Below the pieces are notes generated by a model that was given only the letters and a program-made list of their open reading frames with translations, did no database searches and was not told the DNA's origin. The position numbers were made by a program, and so were the translations under genes. DNA of 64,000 nt from Auricularia sp. M13 (Eukaryota; Basidiomycota; Agaricomycetes; Auriculariales; Auriculariaceae): contig CM073201.1 of the NCBI GenBank assembly GCA_037042915.1, positions 1,364,001-1,428,000 of the forward strand, written 5' to 3'. Position 1 is the stretch's first letter; each line of letters starts with the position of its first letter. Shown piece after piece: positions 44,898 to 54,454 of the stretch.

Positions 44898-46630
44898 CAT
44901 CTTAGCGCGACGACCATATGTTTGTCCTTCCCAGCCCTGAGAACAAGCAGCCGCCCGTCAATGAAATCCTCCTGCGTGACCCGCTGCTGCACATTCTGAA
45001 CCTTCTGTCCATTTAGATACAGCCCACCAAGCCCAACAAGCTGTTTCGCAGCATCTACACAAAAGTCAGCGCTTTAGCATGCAGACATGGGGTAAAGCGC
45101 ACTCTTGGACGAAACGAGCTGTGTGTTTGCTGCCAACGACGCGACAGTGGCACTAGTCGCGTCCTGGGCATCGATCATGCACAGGTGTGGGTTGCCGGTG
45201 AGGACGCGGAGTACAGCTTCCGCATCCAGCTCGGCGATGCTGTTCTCAAAGAGCAGCTTGGTGGCCATCTTGGCCCCCGCCAGCGCTTCGGTGCCATGGA
45301 TAAGCTCCGTCATCTCGTCTGCAAGTACACGCTGCGCTGCTCGACTCGATTCTCGTGACTAATGCGTGCTCACTGAGCTGAGCGAAGGATGGAGGTGACA
45401 CAAAGGCGTACGCGGTGCTGGCTCATGATGTCCGCAATACGCTCGACGTCAAGAAATGTGAACAATTTGAGGTACCTCTCAACATCCTCATCAGTCGTCC
45501 GCAACCAGAACTGTGAATTGTTCAGTCGCTTCCTTCCTCTTCTCGTCATACCCGCACCTGATAGAAATCAAACACGCTTGTCATGCTCTCGTCTAGCCAA
45601 ACGGCGTTGCCCGCGCTCTTTCCGAACTTCTCACCCGAGGAGGTCGTGAGGAGCACGGTTGTCAGCCCGAATACATCGGATATGTTGGTTGCATCGTCGT
45701 TATTGCGGCGGATGAGGTCCAGCCCAGTAATAATGTTTCCCCACTGATCCGCGCCGCCAATTTGCAGAACGCAGTTGTGGACAGTGTGAAGGTGCTGGAA
45801 GTCGTATGCTTGCAGGAGCTGGTACGTGAATTCTCGGTAGTTGAGACCTTCAGCACGTGAACTCATGCTGACAAGATGAATATAAACTTTTTCTCGCAGG
45901 AGGAGCAAGAACGACGTACCTATCACGCGATAGCATGGCGCTCACTTTTACGGAGCCAGCACGCGCAAGGAAATCCATGAGCCGCAAGTCGCCGTGCCAG
46001 GACGCGTTGTTCAGGACAGTTAGCTGCCCCGAATCTTTGCTGGTAGAACCAAGCTTCGGAGAGGCTCGACGAAAGAAGCTCTGTAATTGATTGTCGAGGG
46101 CGGCGATGTTTTCCTGCAGAGTCTGGGACGACATGGCGTCTCGTGCATTCGCGCGGAAGGATGGGTCGCCGACTTGGCCTGTCGCGCCGCCAACCTGAGG
46201 AAGGGACACTTGGATACTAGCTGACAAGTTGATCAAGTTGGCGTACCAGAGCGATGCAGTTATGGCCGCGTAGCTGGAAGTGCAGCAAACAGAGAAGCGG
46301 AATAAGATGGCCGACATGCAGAGAGCGCGCAGTGGGATCTATGCCCAGGTATAGACCGAGCTTCTCCTGGCCATTTAACTTGGCTGAGAGACTCGCAGCA
46401 CTGTCAAGAGCGCGTTCAGCCCTGCAGCCAAGCACTTCATAGTTCACGCACTCTGTGCACTGCGCGATTAACCCGCGCTCGTTGAGGATTTCGTATACAT
46501 TACTGGTTGTGGTCGAGAGGCAGCGTGAGTGGCGGAGAAAAATAGGCAATGGCCGTGTGAGCGGACGGCGCAGAACGGACAGCATGCGAACGCGCTTGCA
46601 AAGTCCGACGCTCGTGACTCTCAGCCACAT
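44898..46630 (-). CDS. MSY1: Mitochondrial tyrosyl-tRNA synthetase
   Basis: This class I enzyme charges mitochondrial tRNA-Tyr. Two ATGs are possible, at 46630 ([15 protein letters not shown]) and 46585 ([20 protein letters not shown]); both give an Arg-rich import presequence. The catalytic fold shows [20 protein letters not shown] with the HVGH form of HIGH, then [60 protein letters not shown] and [32 protein letters not shown] stands in for the KMSKS loop, as in bacterial-type TyrRS. The C-terminus is an S4-like RNA-binding domain ([36 protein letters not shown]). About eight introns. It is divergent from queuine tRNA-ribosyltransferase at 46640. Confidence 0.95.
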
Positions 46631-46639
46631 CTGTCTCTG

Positions 46640-48484
46640 ATGCAGTTCGAAGTCCTTGCGCGCTGTCACACGACTCGCGCGCGGGTATCCCGCATGGTCC
46701 TAGCGCGTAAATTCTTATTTCTGCTACTGTAAATCGGTCGCACTAACCAGCGCTCGCAGACGGACCCACGATGCTGCCGACTTTCATGCCTGTCGCAACA
46801 CAGGCTGCTATCAAGGGCCTCACATCTCAGCAGACCGAAGCCTTGGGCGTGTCGCTCATACTCAACAATACGTACCATCTCAACCTGCGGCCTGGGATCA
46901 AGATCCTCAACGAAGTCGGCGGCGCGCATGCTTTCCAAGGATGGAACCGTAATCTGCTTACGGTTTGTCGCTGCAAGACATGCCTGAGGTGTATTATTGA
47001 TGCAAAGAGTCAGGACAGCGGAGGATTCCAGCTCGTATCGCTCAGCCAGTTCACACAGATTACAGAAGAGGGCGCACTGTTCAAGAGCCCGTTCGATGGC
47101 CAAATGACCATGCTCACTGTGCGCCTTTCCTACAATCTCACTGTACTCGTCTATTCAGTAATGCCTCCAGCCTGAAGAATCCATCTCAATACAACACGCG
47201 ATCGGCGCAGACATCATTATGCAGCTTGACGATGTCGGTATGTGGTAGCGTTCAGCATGTCTTGCGCGCGCTAAGCGGTATAGTCTCCAGTCTAACTGTT
47301 GGACCCCGAGTCGAAGAGGCCATGTGGCGCTCTGTGCGGTGGCTCGATCGCTGCATCGCCCACCACCAAGCCAGCGGCAAGACAGACACTCAAAACCTCT
47401 TCGCCATCGTCCAGGGTGGACTGGATCACAATCTACGCGACAAATGCCTGGATGAAATGATAAAGCGGAAAGATGGCGTGGCAGGATACGCTGTAGGAGG
47501 ACTGAGTGGCGGAGAAGAGAAAGGTGTGCACTTTCCTTCCTTTCGCAGAAGTTTGCGACTGCTTATAAGCTGCAAAGATATCTTCTGGAGGATGTGAGCC
47601 GACCCAGCCTGCTCCCTTCCTCTTCTCAAGTTGCACAGAATATCTCAATGCGCCGCAAAACTGCCAGCAGACCGTGAGTGCAATACCATCGCCCTGCCTG
47701 GTCGTGCTGATACGGCTAGAGGGCCCAGATATTCCATGGGCATCGGTTTTGCTGAAGGTCGGTTTCGATTTCGAAGCGTTGCTGTCGGGCTCATGATTGT
47801 CTGCCCTTGAAGATCTTCTCGTGTGTGTTGCTCTTGGTATCGACATGGTTTGTTACACGCCGCTTTCCTTCGCTGCAACTGACCATATCATAGGCAGGTG
47901 CACATATACGTCCTATCATGGGCCAATGACTGAACTGCACCAGACTGCGTCTTCCCGACGCGCACCGCACGCTTTGGCGTCGCATTGACAATGGGCGGAC
48001 CCGTCAACCTCCGTACGCACCGTCTTGATCGTCTAAGCAACATAACCCATACTTATGGTGCTCGTAGGGTTGAACAAACACTCGCGAGACTTTGCGCCGA
48101 TTGAGGAAGACTGCCCGTGTCCAACATGCACCGCAAAGCTTTCGCGCGCGATGCTATATCGACTAATTGCGCAGGAGACGTCCGCGGCGCATGGTCCGTC
48201 ATTCTGGCCCACAACTACGCATTGTCTTTGACGCTCCCCATGCAGCCGTGTCACAGCATAATATCGCCTTCCAAGCGCGCCTCATGGGCGGAGCGCGAGA
48301 CGCCATCATGGCCGGGACATTTCCCGACTACCTACGCAAATTCTTCAAAGGGTACTTCGGAAAACAGGGATACCCCAAGTGGTGTGTAGACGCCCTGCAG
48401 AGCGTGGGCGTAGACTTGTTGGAGGGAGACGGCGCCCAAATACCCGTTATCGAAGGGGACCATCCCAACTGGGAATATGCATAG
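46640..48484 (+). CDS. QTRT1: Queuine tRNA-ribosyltransferase catalytic subunit (TGT)
   Basis: This enzyme replaces guanine-34 with queuine in tRNA-Tyr, -His, -Asn and -Asp. Exon 1 reads [20 protein letters not shown]. Splicing at a GTAAAT donor gives [20 protein letters not shown]. Next come [60 protein letters not shown] and [20 protein letters not shown]. Then come [75 protein letters not shown] and the zinc site DCPCPTC with a later His. The nucleophile Asp (DCVFPTR) is reached in frame if a four-base exon GCAG (47894-47897) lies between two 46 nt introns. About nine or ten introns. S. cerevisiae lacks this enzyme; S. pombe and most eukaryotes have it. Confidence 0.93.
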
Positions 48485-48533
48485 CGCAGGTAAAAATCAC
48501 GGTGTAATGTGGATAGATATCGATACAGGAGAT

Positions 48534-51500
48534 CTAATGACGGCCTCGGCCCCGGCCACCCTTGCCCTTGCCTCTCTTCGGCGCGCGAGCGTTCTTCAGG
48601 CGGCGCTGCTCGGCCTGCTGGCGCGCCTTGCGTATCTGCTCGGCCGACTTGAGCTCCTGCTTTGCCTTGCCTGGCGGCTTCCCGCCCTTGAACTTGCTCG
48701 CCACCTTCTTCTTCCCGCCCGCCTCGCCCCCGCCCCCGCCCTCATCCGCGTCCCTCTTCGCGAACTTGCGCGACTTGCGCTCATAGTCCTTGGACAACTT
48801 GTCGAGCGGCTTGGAGGGCATGATCTTGGTGTGCTTGAAGCGCTTTCCGAATCCCCGGGAGGCCCCCGAGCCGGAGTCTTTGTTCTCCAGCTCGCCGACG
48901 CGCGGGAGCGACGTTCGGTGCTGTTTCTTCCACTCCTCGAACCGGCCTGTGCGATACGTCGCGGGCAGACGCGTGCCGCTCTCCGTCTTGATGATCTTGA
49001 CGTTGTCCGCGCCCTCGCCCGTACCCTGGACGAACTTTTTCTTCTTCCGGTCCCATTTGAGCTGCGAGCGTAGCCGCTTCTGCTCCTTGCCGCCCTCGTC
49101 CGTCATGAGGTCAAATGTGGCGTTCTGGGCTTGCTCCGTGAAGGATGCACCATCCCGTAGCGAATAGCTGTGTTGGACCCGTGAGCATAGCGCAGATTGG
49201 TGCAGCGCGAAGAGACGCACCCTTTTTCTGTTGCAGAGTCTTTCTGAGCATAAGACATATAGAACTCGGAATCCTTGAAATCGTCTTTCTTTGTGAGTCG
49301 AGGCTTCTTTTGCGAACCAAAGACAGCCTTCGAGCGCACATGTTAGAGAATCCACAATGAACACCCGAAAGCGCAGCTACTAACCTGAATGTCTTCCTCA
49401 TCAGCAGCATCCTGTGTGACAGCAGATGTTGACGGGGCCGAGCTAGTAGACGCGACAACCGGCGCAGCCGTAGCAGGAGCACGACGCGCCGCCTTGGCCA
49501 GCGCCTTCCTGCGATCCTTCATCAACGCACTCGCGCCGGTTTTGCCTCTCGTGCCGAGCTCGAACACCGTCTCTGCCGGCCGGAACGAGCTCACGGCGTT
49601 GAGCAGCGCCGCCTTCTTGGCGTCCTGGTCACCCTTGCTGACCGCCAATATCGGATGCGCGCGCGACTGCTCGGCGGTGGACCCGGCGAGCGGCCAGGAC
49701 GGGTCCTTTGTCATCTCCTTGGCGCGCTTGTAGCTCGCCTGGCTCGCTTTTCCCTGACTGCGCTCGTACATCCGCTGGCCCTTCGTCATGACGTCGCGCA
49801 GCGTCGGCAGCGCCGTGTTCGCCTCGTCCAGCGTGCTGACGAACTCCACCTCCTGATCGAGCGCGTCCCGGGCAAATGTCCCCAGCACGAGAGTCTCGAC
49901 ATACGACTGCTCTCCGGGCCCGGCGACGGATACCAGAGGCCGAGCGAGGAATAATTGCAGGTCGAGCAGGAATGGCAGTTCGGGATTCGTCACGAAGCTC
50001 CAGGCCCAGCCTTTCCGGCCGGCACGCGCTGTACGGCCGACGCGGTGGACGAAGACGCGGGAGCCGGACGGAAAATCGTAGTTGACGACGTTCTCCAGGA
50101 CGGGAATGTCGATACCACGCGCGGCGACATCTGTGACGACGAGGACGCTGGTGATGCCCTTGCGGAAGCGGTCCATTTGCTGGCCACGCGCAGCTTGATC
50201 CAGAGCGCCGTAGATGTGCGAGACAGCATACCCGGCCGTAGTGAGGAGGTTTGAAATGTACTCGACGTGGTGCTTCGTCGCGACGAAAACGATTGTCTGG
50301 TGAGGGGCCATCTGGAATGCCTGGTTCTTTCCGCGGGCTTCAGACGCGCCGAGGGGAACCTGAATGACATCACGCAGGAGAACAAGCAGCGCAGCATCCT
50401 TTTCTGCTTGCTTGACGGAGAAGAAGGCCATGCGCAAGTCTGAGCTGATCTTACTCTCAGCGTCGAGACGTACGAGTTTCGGGTTCTGCAGGCCCGCCTT
50501 GGCAAACTCGACGAGAGACTTGGGCAAGGTGGCCGAAAAGAGCAGCGTCTGCCGGCTGGTGGGCAGCCGACCAAGGATTTCGGACATGGCGACGGAGAAG
50601 CCCATCTCGAAAAGACGATCCGCCTCGTCAAAGACAACATACTGCACTGAGCGCAGGTCAAGGTTCATCTCGACAGCAACATGCAAAAGACGTCCGGGAG
50701 TTGCAATGACCCTAAGTGTGGAATGTCAGCTTCTAGTCGCATAGCTGAATTGCAGATGCATACACATCCGGGTTGCTGGTCAGCATTTCGAACTGGTCGT
50801 CCATGCCTTCACCACCAACAACAAGGCCCCAGCGAAGGGCAGTGCCTTTTCCGTTGTCTGCGGTTGAAGATTCCGCATCGCCTGCATGGTCACCACTACC
50901 TGCCGCGGCAGCGTTGAAACCGCGGGCAAGTTCCTTGCCGACTTTGAGGACCTGAAGCGCCAGCTCGCGAGTTGGGATCAGGATCAAGGCTCGTGCACCG
51001 AACGTAGTCGAGTGCAGGCCGCCGAGCCGCTGTACCAAAGGAATCATGTAGGCGAGCGTTTTGCCAGACCCAGTGCGTGCCATGCCGACGAGATCTCGGG
51101 GCGGCGTCGCGAGGAGAGCGGGGATGGTGAGACGCTGAATGGGCGTTGGAGTACGGTATCCTCGCAAAGTGAGAGCACGCAGCAGGGAGGGGTGAATGCC
51201 TGGGACCGTTCAGTGGCTGCTGCAAGCTTGAACAGCGCAACGGACTCACCCATGCTCTGGAAGCTGCCTCCGCCGAGCTCGCCTTTCTTCTGGTGGGACT
51301 TGCCCTTGCCCTTTGCCTGCTTCATGATCTCTGCGCCGTCTTTTACGTGCTTTTTGCGGAGCGTGTCGCGGATAAAGTCCTCGTCGCCGCTCGCGTCGTC
51401 GTCCTCGCTGCCAGCGCCAGCGAGCGCAGCGGCAATGTCGACATCGCTGTCTTGGGCGACAATATCGTAGTCGCTCCCGTCGTCCGAGCTGTCGTCATGG

Positions 51501-51544
51501 CTGGGCTTCGAGGGCGTGTCTGGCTGCTTTCGCTTCACGCCCAT
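48534..51544 (-). CDS. DBP10: ATP-dependent RNA helicase Dbp10 (DDX54)
   Basis: This nucleolar DEAD-box helicase is needed for 60S ribosomal subunit assembly. The acidic N-terminus starts MGVKRKQPDTPSKPSHDDSS. The Q-motif region GYRTPTPIQRLTIPALL is followed by MARTGSGKTLAYMIPLVQRL (motif I), LILIPTRELALQVLKVGKEL, ATPGRLLHVAVEMNLDL, VVFDEADRLFEMGF (DEAD), TLLFSATLPKSLVEFAKAGL, IVFVATKHHVEYISNLLTTA, VLVVTDVAARGIDIPVLENV and HRVGRTARAGRKGWAWSFVT. The long C-terminal half matches DBP10CT (MTDEGGKEQKRLRSQLKWDR, ATYRTGRFEEWKKQHRTSLP) and ends in Lys/Arg/Gly-rich sequence (KRGKGKGGRGRGRH). Four or five introns. It is divergent from Rpn7 with 75 bp between start codons. Confidence 0.95.
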
Positions 51545-51619
51545 TTTTGTGCAGCAACTGGGACAAGCGCGCGTCGGATTCAAAGGCCGCGCGTCGTGCT
51601 TCGCTCTCTCTCGCCCACC

Positions 51620-53037
51620 ATGTCCGAAGACCTCGTGCTGCCCATCCCCAATCTCAAGCTCGCCCAGCACCACTTCACGCTTGCGACTCCCGAGCTGTCG
51701 CATTTGCACGATGACGCTCGCAAGGCGCTGCTCGAGGGCATCCAGGCCGACCGTGCGTCCGCACAACGCGTCAATGCGCGCGCATACTCACGCGGTGACA
51801 TCAGAAATGGCACCCTGGTACCGCCAGATAACGTCTTCCACGCCGTCCATCAAGCTGGACCAGGCATTGCTGGACAAAATGGAGGCGGAGAACAAGTCCG
51901 AGCTCGACGCGCTGGACGCGCGTCTGGAAGAGGCTGAGAAGACCGAGGGCGAGACGGAAATATCGGACGCGCTGCGCGCGCGGGCGACGTATCTGACGCG
52001 AATAGGCGACAAGGCGCGTGCGAATTGCCGTTGAAATGCGAATTTCGAGCTCTTACGCCACTGCAGGAGAACGCCGTGAAGGCGCAGGAACTTGCGCTTT
52101 CGAAAACTCCGGGACTGGGCTCGCGCATAGACATCGTTCTCACTTTGATTCGCATCGGCTTCTTCTTTGGTGACCATGCTCTCATAACTGAGAACTTGAC
52201 AAAGGCGGACGAGTGAGCGTGCACGCTTGTCGCTCTCTATCTTCCTAACACCCCTTTGCAAAGGCTCATCGAGAAGGGTGGTGACTGGGATCGCAGGAAC
52301 AGACTCAAGGTCTACCAGGGCCTGCATCTATTGTCCATCCGCTCCTTCAAGCGCGGTGCCGAGCTCTTCCTCGACGCGCTGTCGACCTTCACCGCCAACG
52401 AGCTCATCGAATACAACGACTTCGTGACGCTCACCGTCATCGTCAACACATTAACCCTGAAGCGCGTCGACCTGAAGAAAAAGGTGCGCAGCGCGATGCT
52501 GAGGTTCGCCGTCCGCATTCTCAGACCCAAATTGCAGATCCTCGCCGCGCCCGAAGTAACACAAACGCTGCTCGAGGTGACGGACCTGGCAGACTACACC
52601 AAGTCGCTCTACGAATGCCACTACGACAAATTCTTTGTCGCCCTCGCCACGCTCGAGCAGAAGTTCCTCCTGCCCTCGCGCCTGCTCCGCGCGCACGCGC
52701 GGTTCTACGTCCGCGAGATGCGAATTCTGGCCTACTCGCAGTTACTCGAGTCGTACCGCAGCCTCACGCTAGACAGTATGGCGCGTGCCTTTGGCGTCTC
52801 AGTCGACTTCATTGACAAGTCAGTATTTTGCCATCACACGCAGTCGATTGCTGACGATTCCATAGCGAGCTGGCACGGTTCATCTCGACTGGACGTCTGA
52901 ATTGCGTAATCGACAAGGTCAACGGCATCGTCGAGACCAACCGGCCATCGACGAAGAATGCGAGATACGAGACGGTAGTGAAGCAAGGCGATATCCTCTT
53001 GAACTCGATCCAGCGTTTGAGCAAGGTGTTGTATTAG
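51620..53037 (+). CDS. RPN7: 26S proteasome regulatory subunit Rpn7 (PSMD6)
   Basis: This is a lid subunit of the 19S regulatory particle. It starts [20 protein letters not shown]. The helical repeat region includes [40 protein letters not shown] and [20 protein letters not shown]. The PCI part continues [80 protein letters not shown] and [20 protein letters not shown], and after an intron [20 protein letters not shown]. It ends [16 protein letters not shown]. Length near 395 residues is normal. Four introns fit. No residue of note is missing. Confidence 0.95.
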
Positions 53038-53192
53038 AGCTACGTCTGCCCGTACTTCTCTTCCGTAATGGACTCGTTTTGAAATGAAACGGCAAAACCG
53101 GGGAAGTCAAGAACAATCATTCGTGCATTCGCATTGGTTACTTGGTAGAAGTACAGGATGTCTTGGTACAGGAGGACGATGTTATTTTGAAA

Positions 53193-54034
53193 TCAGGCCG
53201 CACCGGGGCGATTGTGGTTGAGACCCTCGACGAGCTGGAGCTCCTGCGAGGTGATGATCCTCAGCTCGCCCGGGGGCTCGCCGCTGCCCGTCAGCGCGCT
53301 CTTCGCGGTCTGGGCGGCCTGGACGAGCTTGTTGGACGTGGCAACCCAGTAGCGAATCTACGCCAGAGGGTCAGCTCTGAACTCGAAGCGTAAGGGTGCA
53401 CTGACGTTGTCGGGGATGACCTCGATGAGCGACACACGTGGGTCGGTCTCGTTACCCGGGTGCTGGTTGTCAATCTTGCCGAAGTAGCCCTTCATGAACG
53501 CGCTCCAGTTCTCCTTGATCTTCTCCGGGTCGTTCACGATGACGGCCTTGCCGGACACGCTCGCCCAGTTGGTCGACGACGGGTCGTAGAAGCTCAGATT
53601 CACGTTCGAGTCGGACACGATTTCCTCCTGCGCGTACATCCGTGTGAGCATACGGGTAACTTGAGGATATGGATGGCCGGACGTACCCCTTTGTGCGAGG
53701 CGTTGTTGAAGACAAACCAGAAGCGCAGAGACTCCCATTCCGTGGGCGTCATGGCGCGCGAATGCAGCGCGCCCTCCTTGGACCGCGTCGTGAGCATCGC
53801 TGTTCGCACTTTCTTGACGATCTCCTTGAAGCCTGAAAACAAAATTGCTAAATATTAATCGTACGCTATAGTTATGAGACTCACCATCGATCTTCTCCTG
53901 GGGTGTGTGCTTGTTTTCCTCCGCCTTCGCGGTGTACTGTAGACCACCATCAATCAGTTCCCGCGGAGAACGCGCATACAAGCTGTCCCACGCACGGGGT
54001 CGAGCTTGGCGTCAGCAGTGGTAGTAGAGGACAT
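53193..54034 (-). CDS. FMN-binding split-barrel protein, BLI-3-like
   Basis: The protein belongs to the pyridoxamine-5'-phosphate-oxidase-like fold and resembles the light-induced BLI-3 of Neurospora and bacterial general stress protein 26. It starts MSSTTTADAKLDP. Next come KEIVKKVRTAMLTTRSKEGA, HSRAMTPTEWESLRFWFVFN, EEIVSDSNVNLSFYDPSSTN, WASVSGKAVIVNDPEKIKEN and WSAFMKGYFGKIDNQHPGNE. A tail follows (RYWVATSNKLVQAAQTAKSA) that ends HNRPGAA. About four introns; length is near 215 residues. The cofactor is expected to be FMN; the reaction is unknown. Its upstream region contains the 32-bp minisatellite. Confidence 0.85.
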
Positions 54035-54109
54035 GTTGGGGTTCAAGTATGAAGAAAGCAGGGGTTAGAGCGAGGTAGCCAAAGGGTCTATTTTCTGGTA
54101 TAACCCCCA

Positions 54110-54325
54110 CACACTTTGGGTACTACCTAGTATCTGGGGGCGTACCACCTAGTACCTGGGGCCCCACATACTGGGGGTACCACATAGTAGGGGCCCCACA
54201 TACTGGGGGTACCACATAGTAGGGGCCCCGCATACTAGGGGTACCACATAGTAGGGGCCCCAGATTTGTGTACCCAACCGTCATGGGGCCCCATATTTAG
54301 TATGCCAAAGACACTACGGGGCCCT
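54110..54325. repeat. Minisatellite, 32-bp unit with alternating palindromes
   Basis: GGTACC centres fall at 54178.5, 54210.5 and 54242.5. GGGGCCCC centres fall at 54161.5, 54193.5, 54225.5 and 54257.5. Three central units are nearly identical (GGTACCACATAGTAGGGGCC, then CC and CATACT). The GGGGCCCC beat goes on in degenerate copies at about 54288.5 and 54321.5, and gapped copies precede 54150. The array thus covers six or more units and decays outwards. It lies between the BLI-3-like start and the end of the transposase gene. No unique spacers separate the units, so it is not CRISPR-like. Confidence 0.9.
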
Positions 54326-54378
54326 TGTACATACTGGTCGCTGAGTCGCGCACGGACACTCCCTCGCAAAGTCTACTC

Positions 54379-54393
54379 AAAAAAAAAAAAAAC
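54379..54393 (+). repeat. Poly-A run
   Basis: A run of about 14 A bases lies just downstream of the minisatellite and 62 bp beyond the end of the transposase reading frame, which is read on the other strand. Confidence 0.7.
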
Positions 54394-54454
54394 TACACTA
54401 AGTACAAAATGCGCAATTGACAATTACATCCAGCGTCATGGTGCAGAACACGTC

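Noticed and set aside
54110-54325. CRISPR-like array
   Set aside because: The 32-bp units are contiguous without unique spacers, there are no cas genes, and the DNA is clearly eukaryotic.
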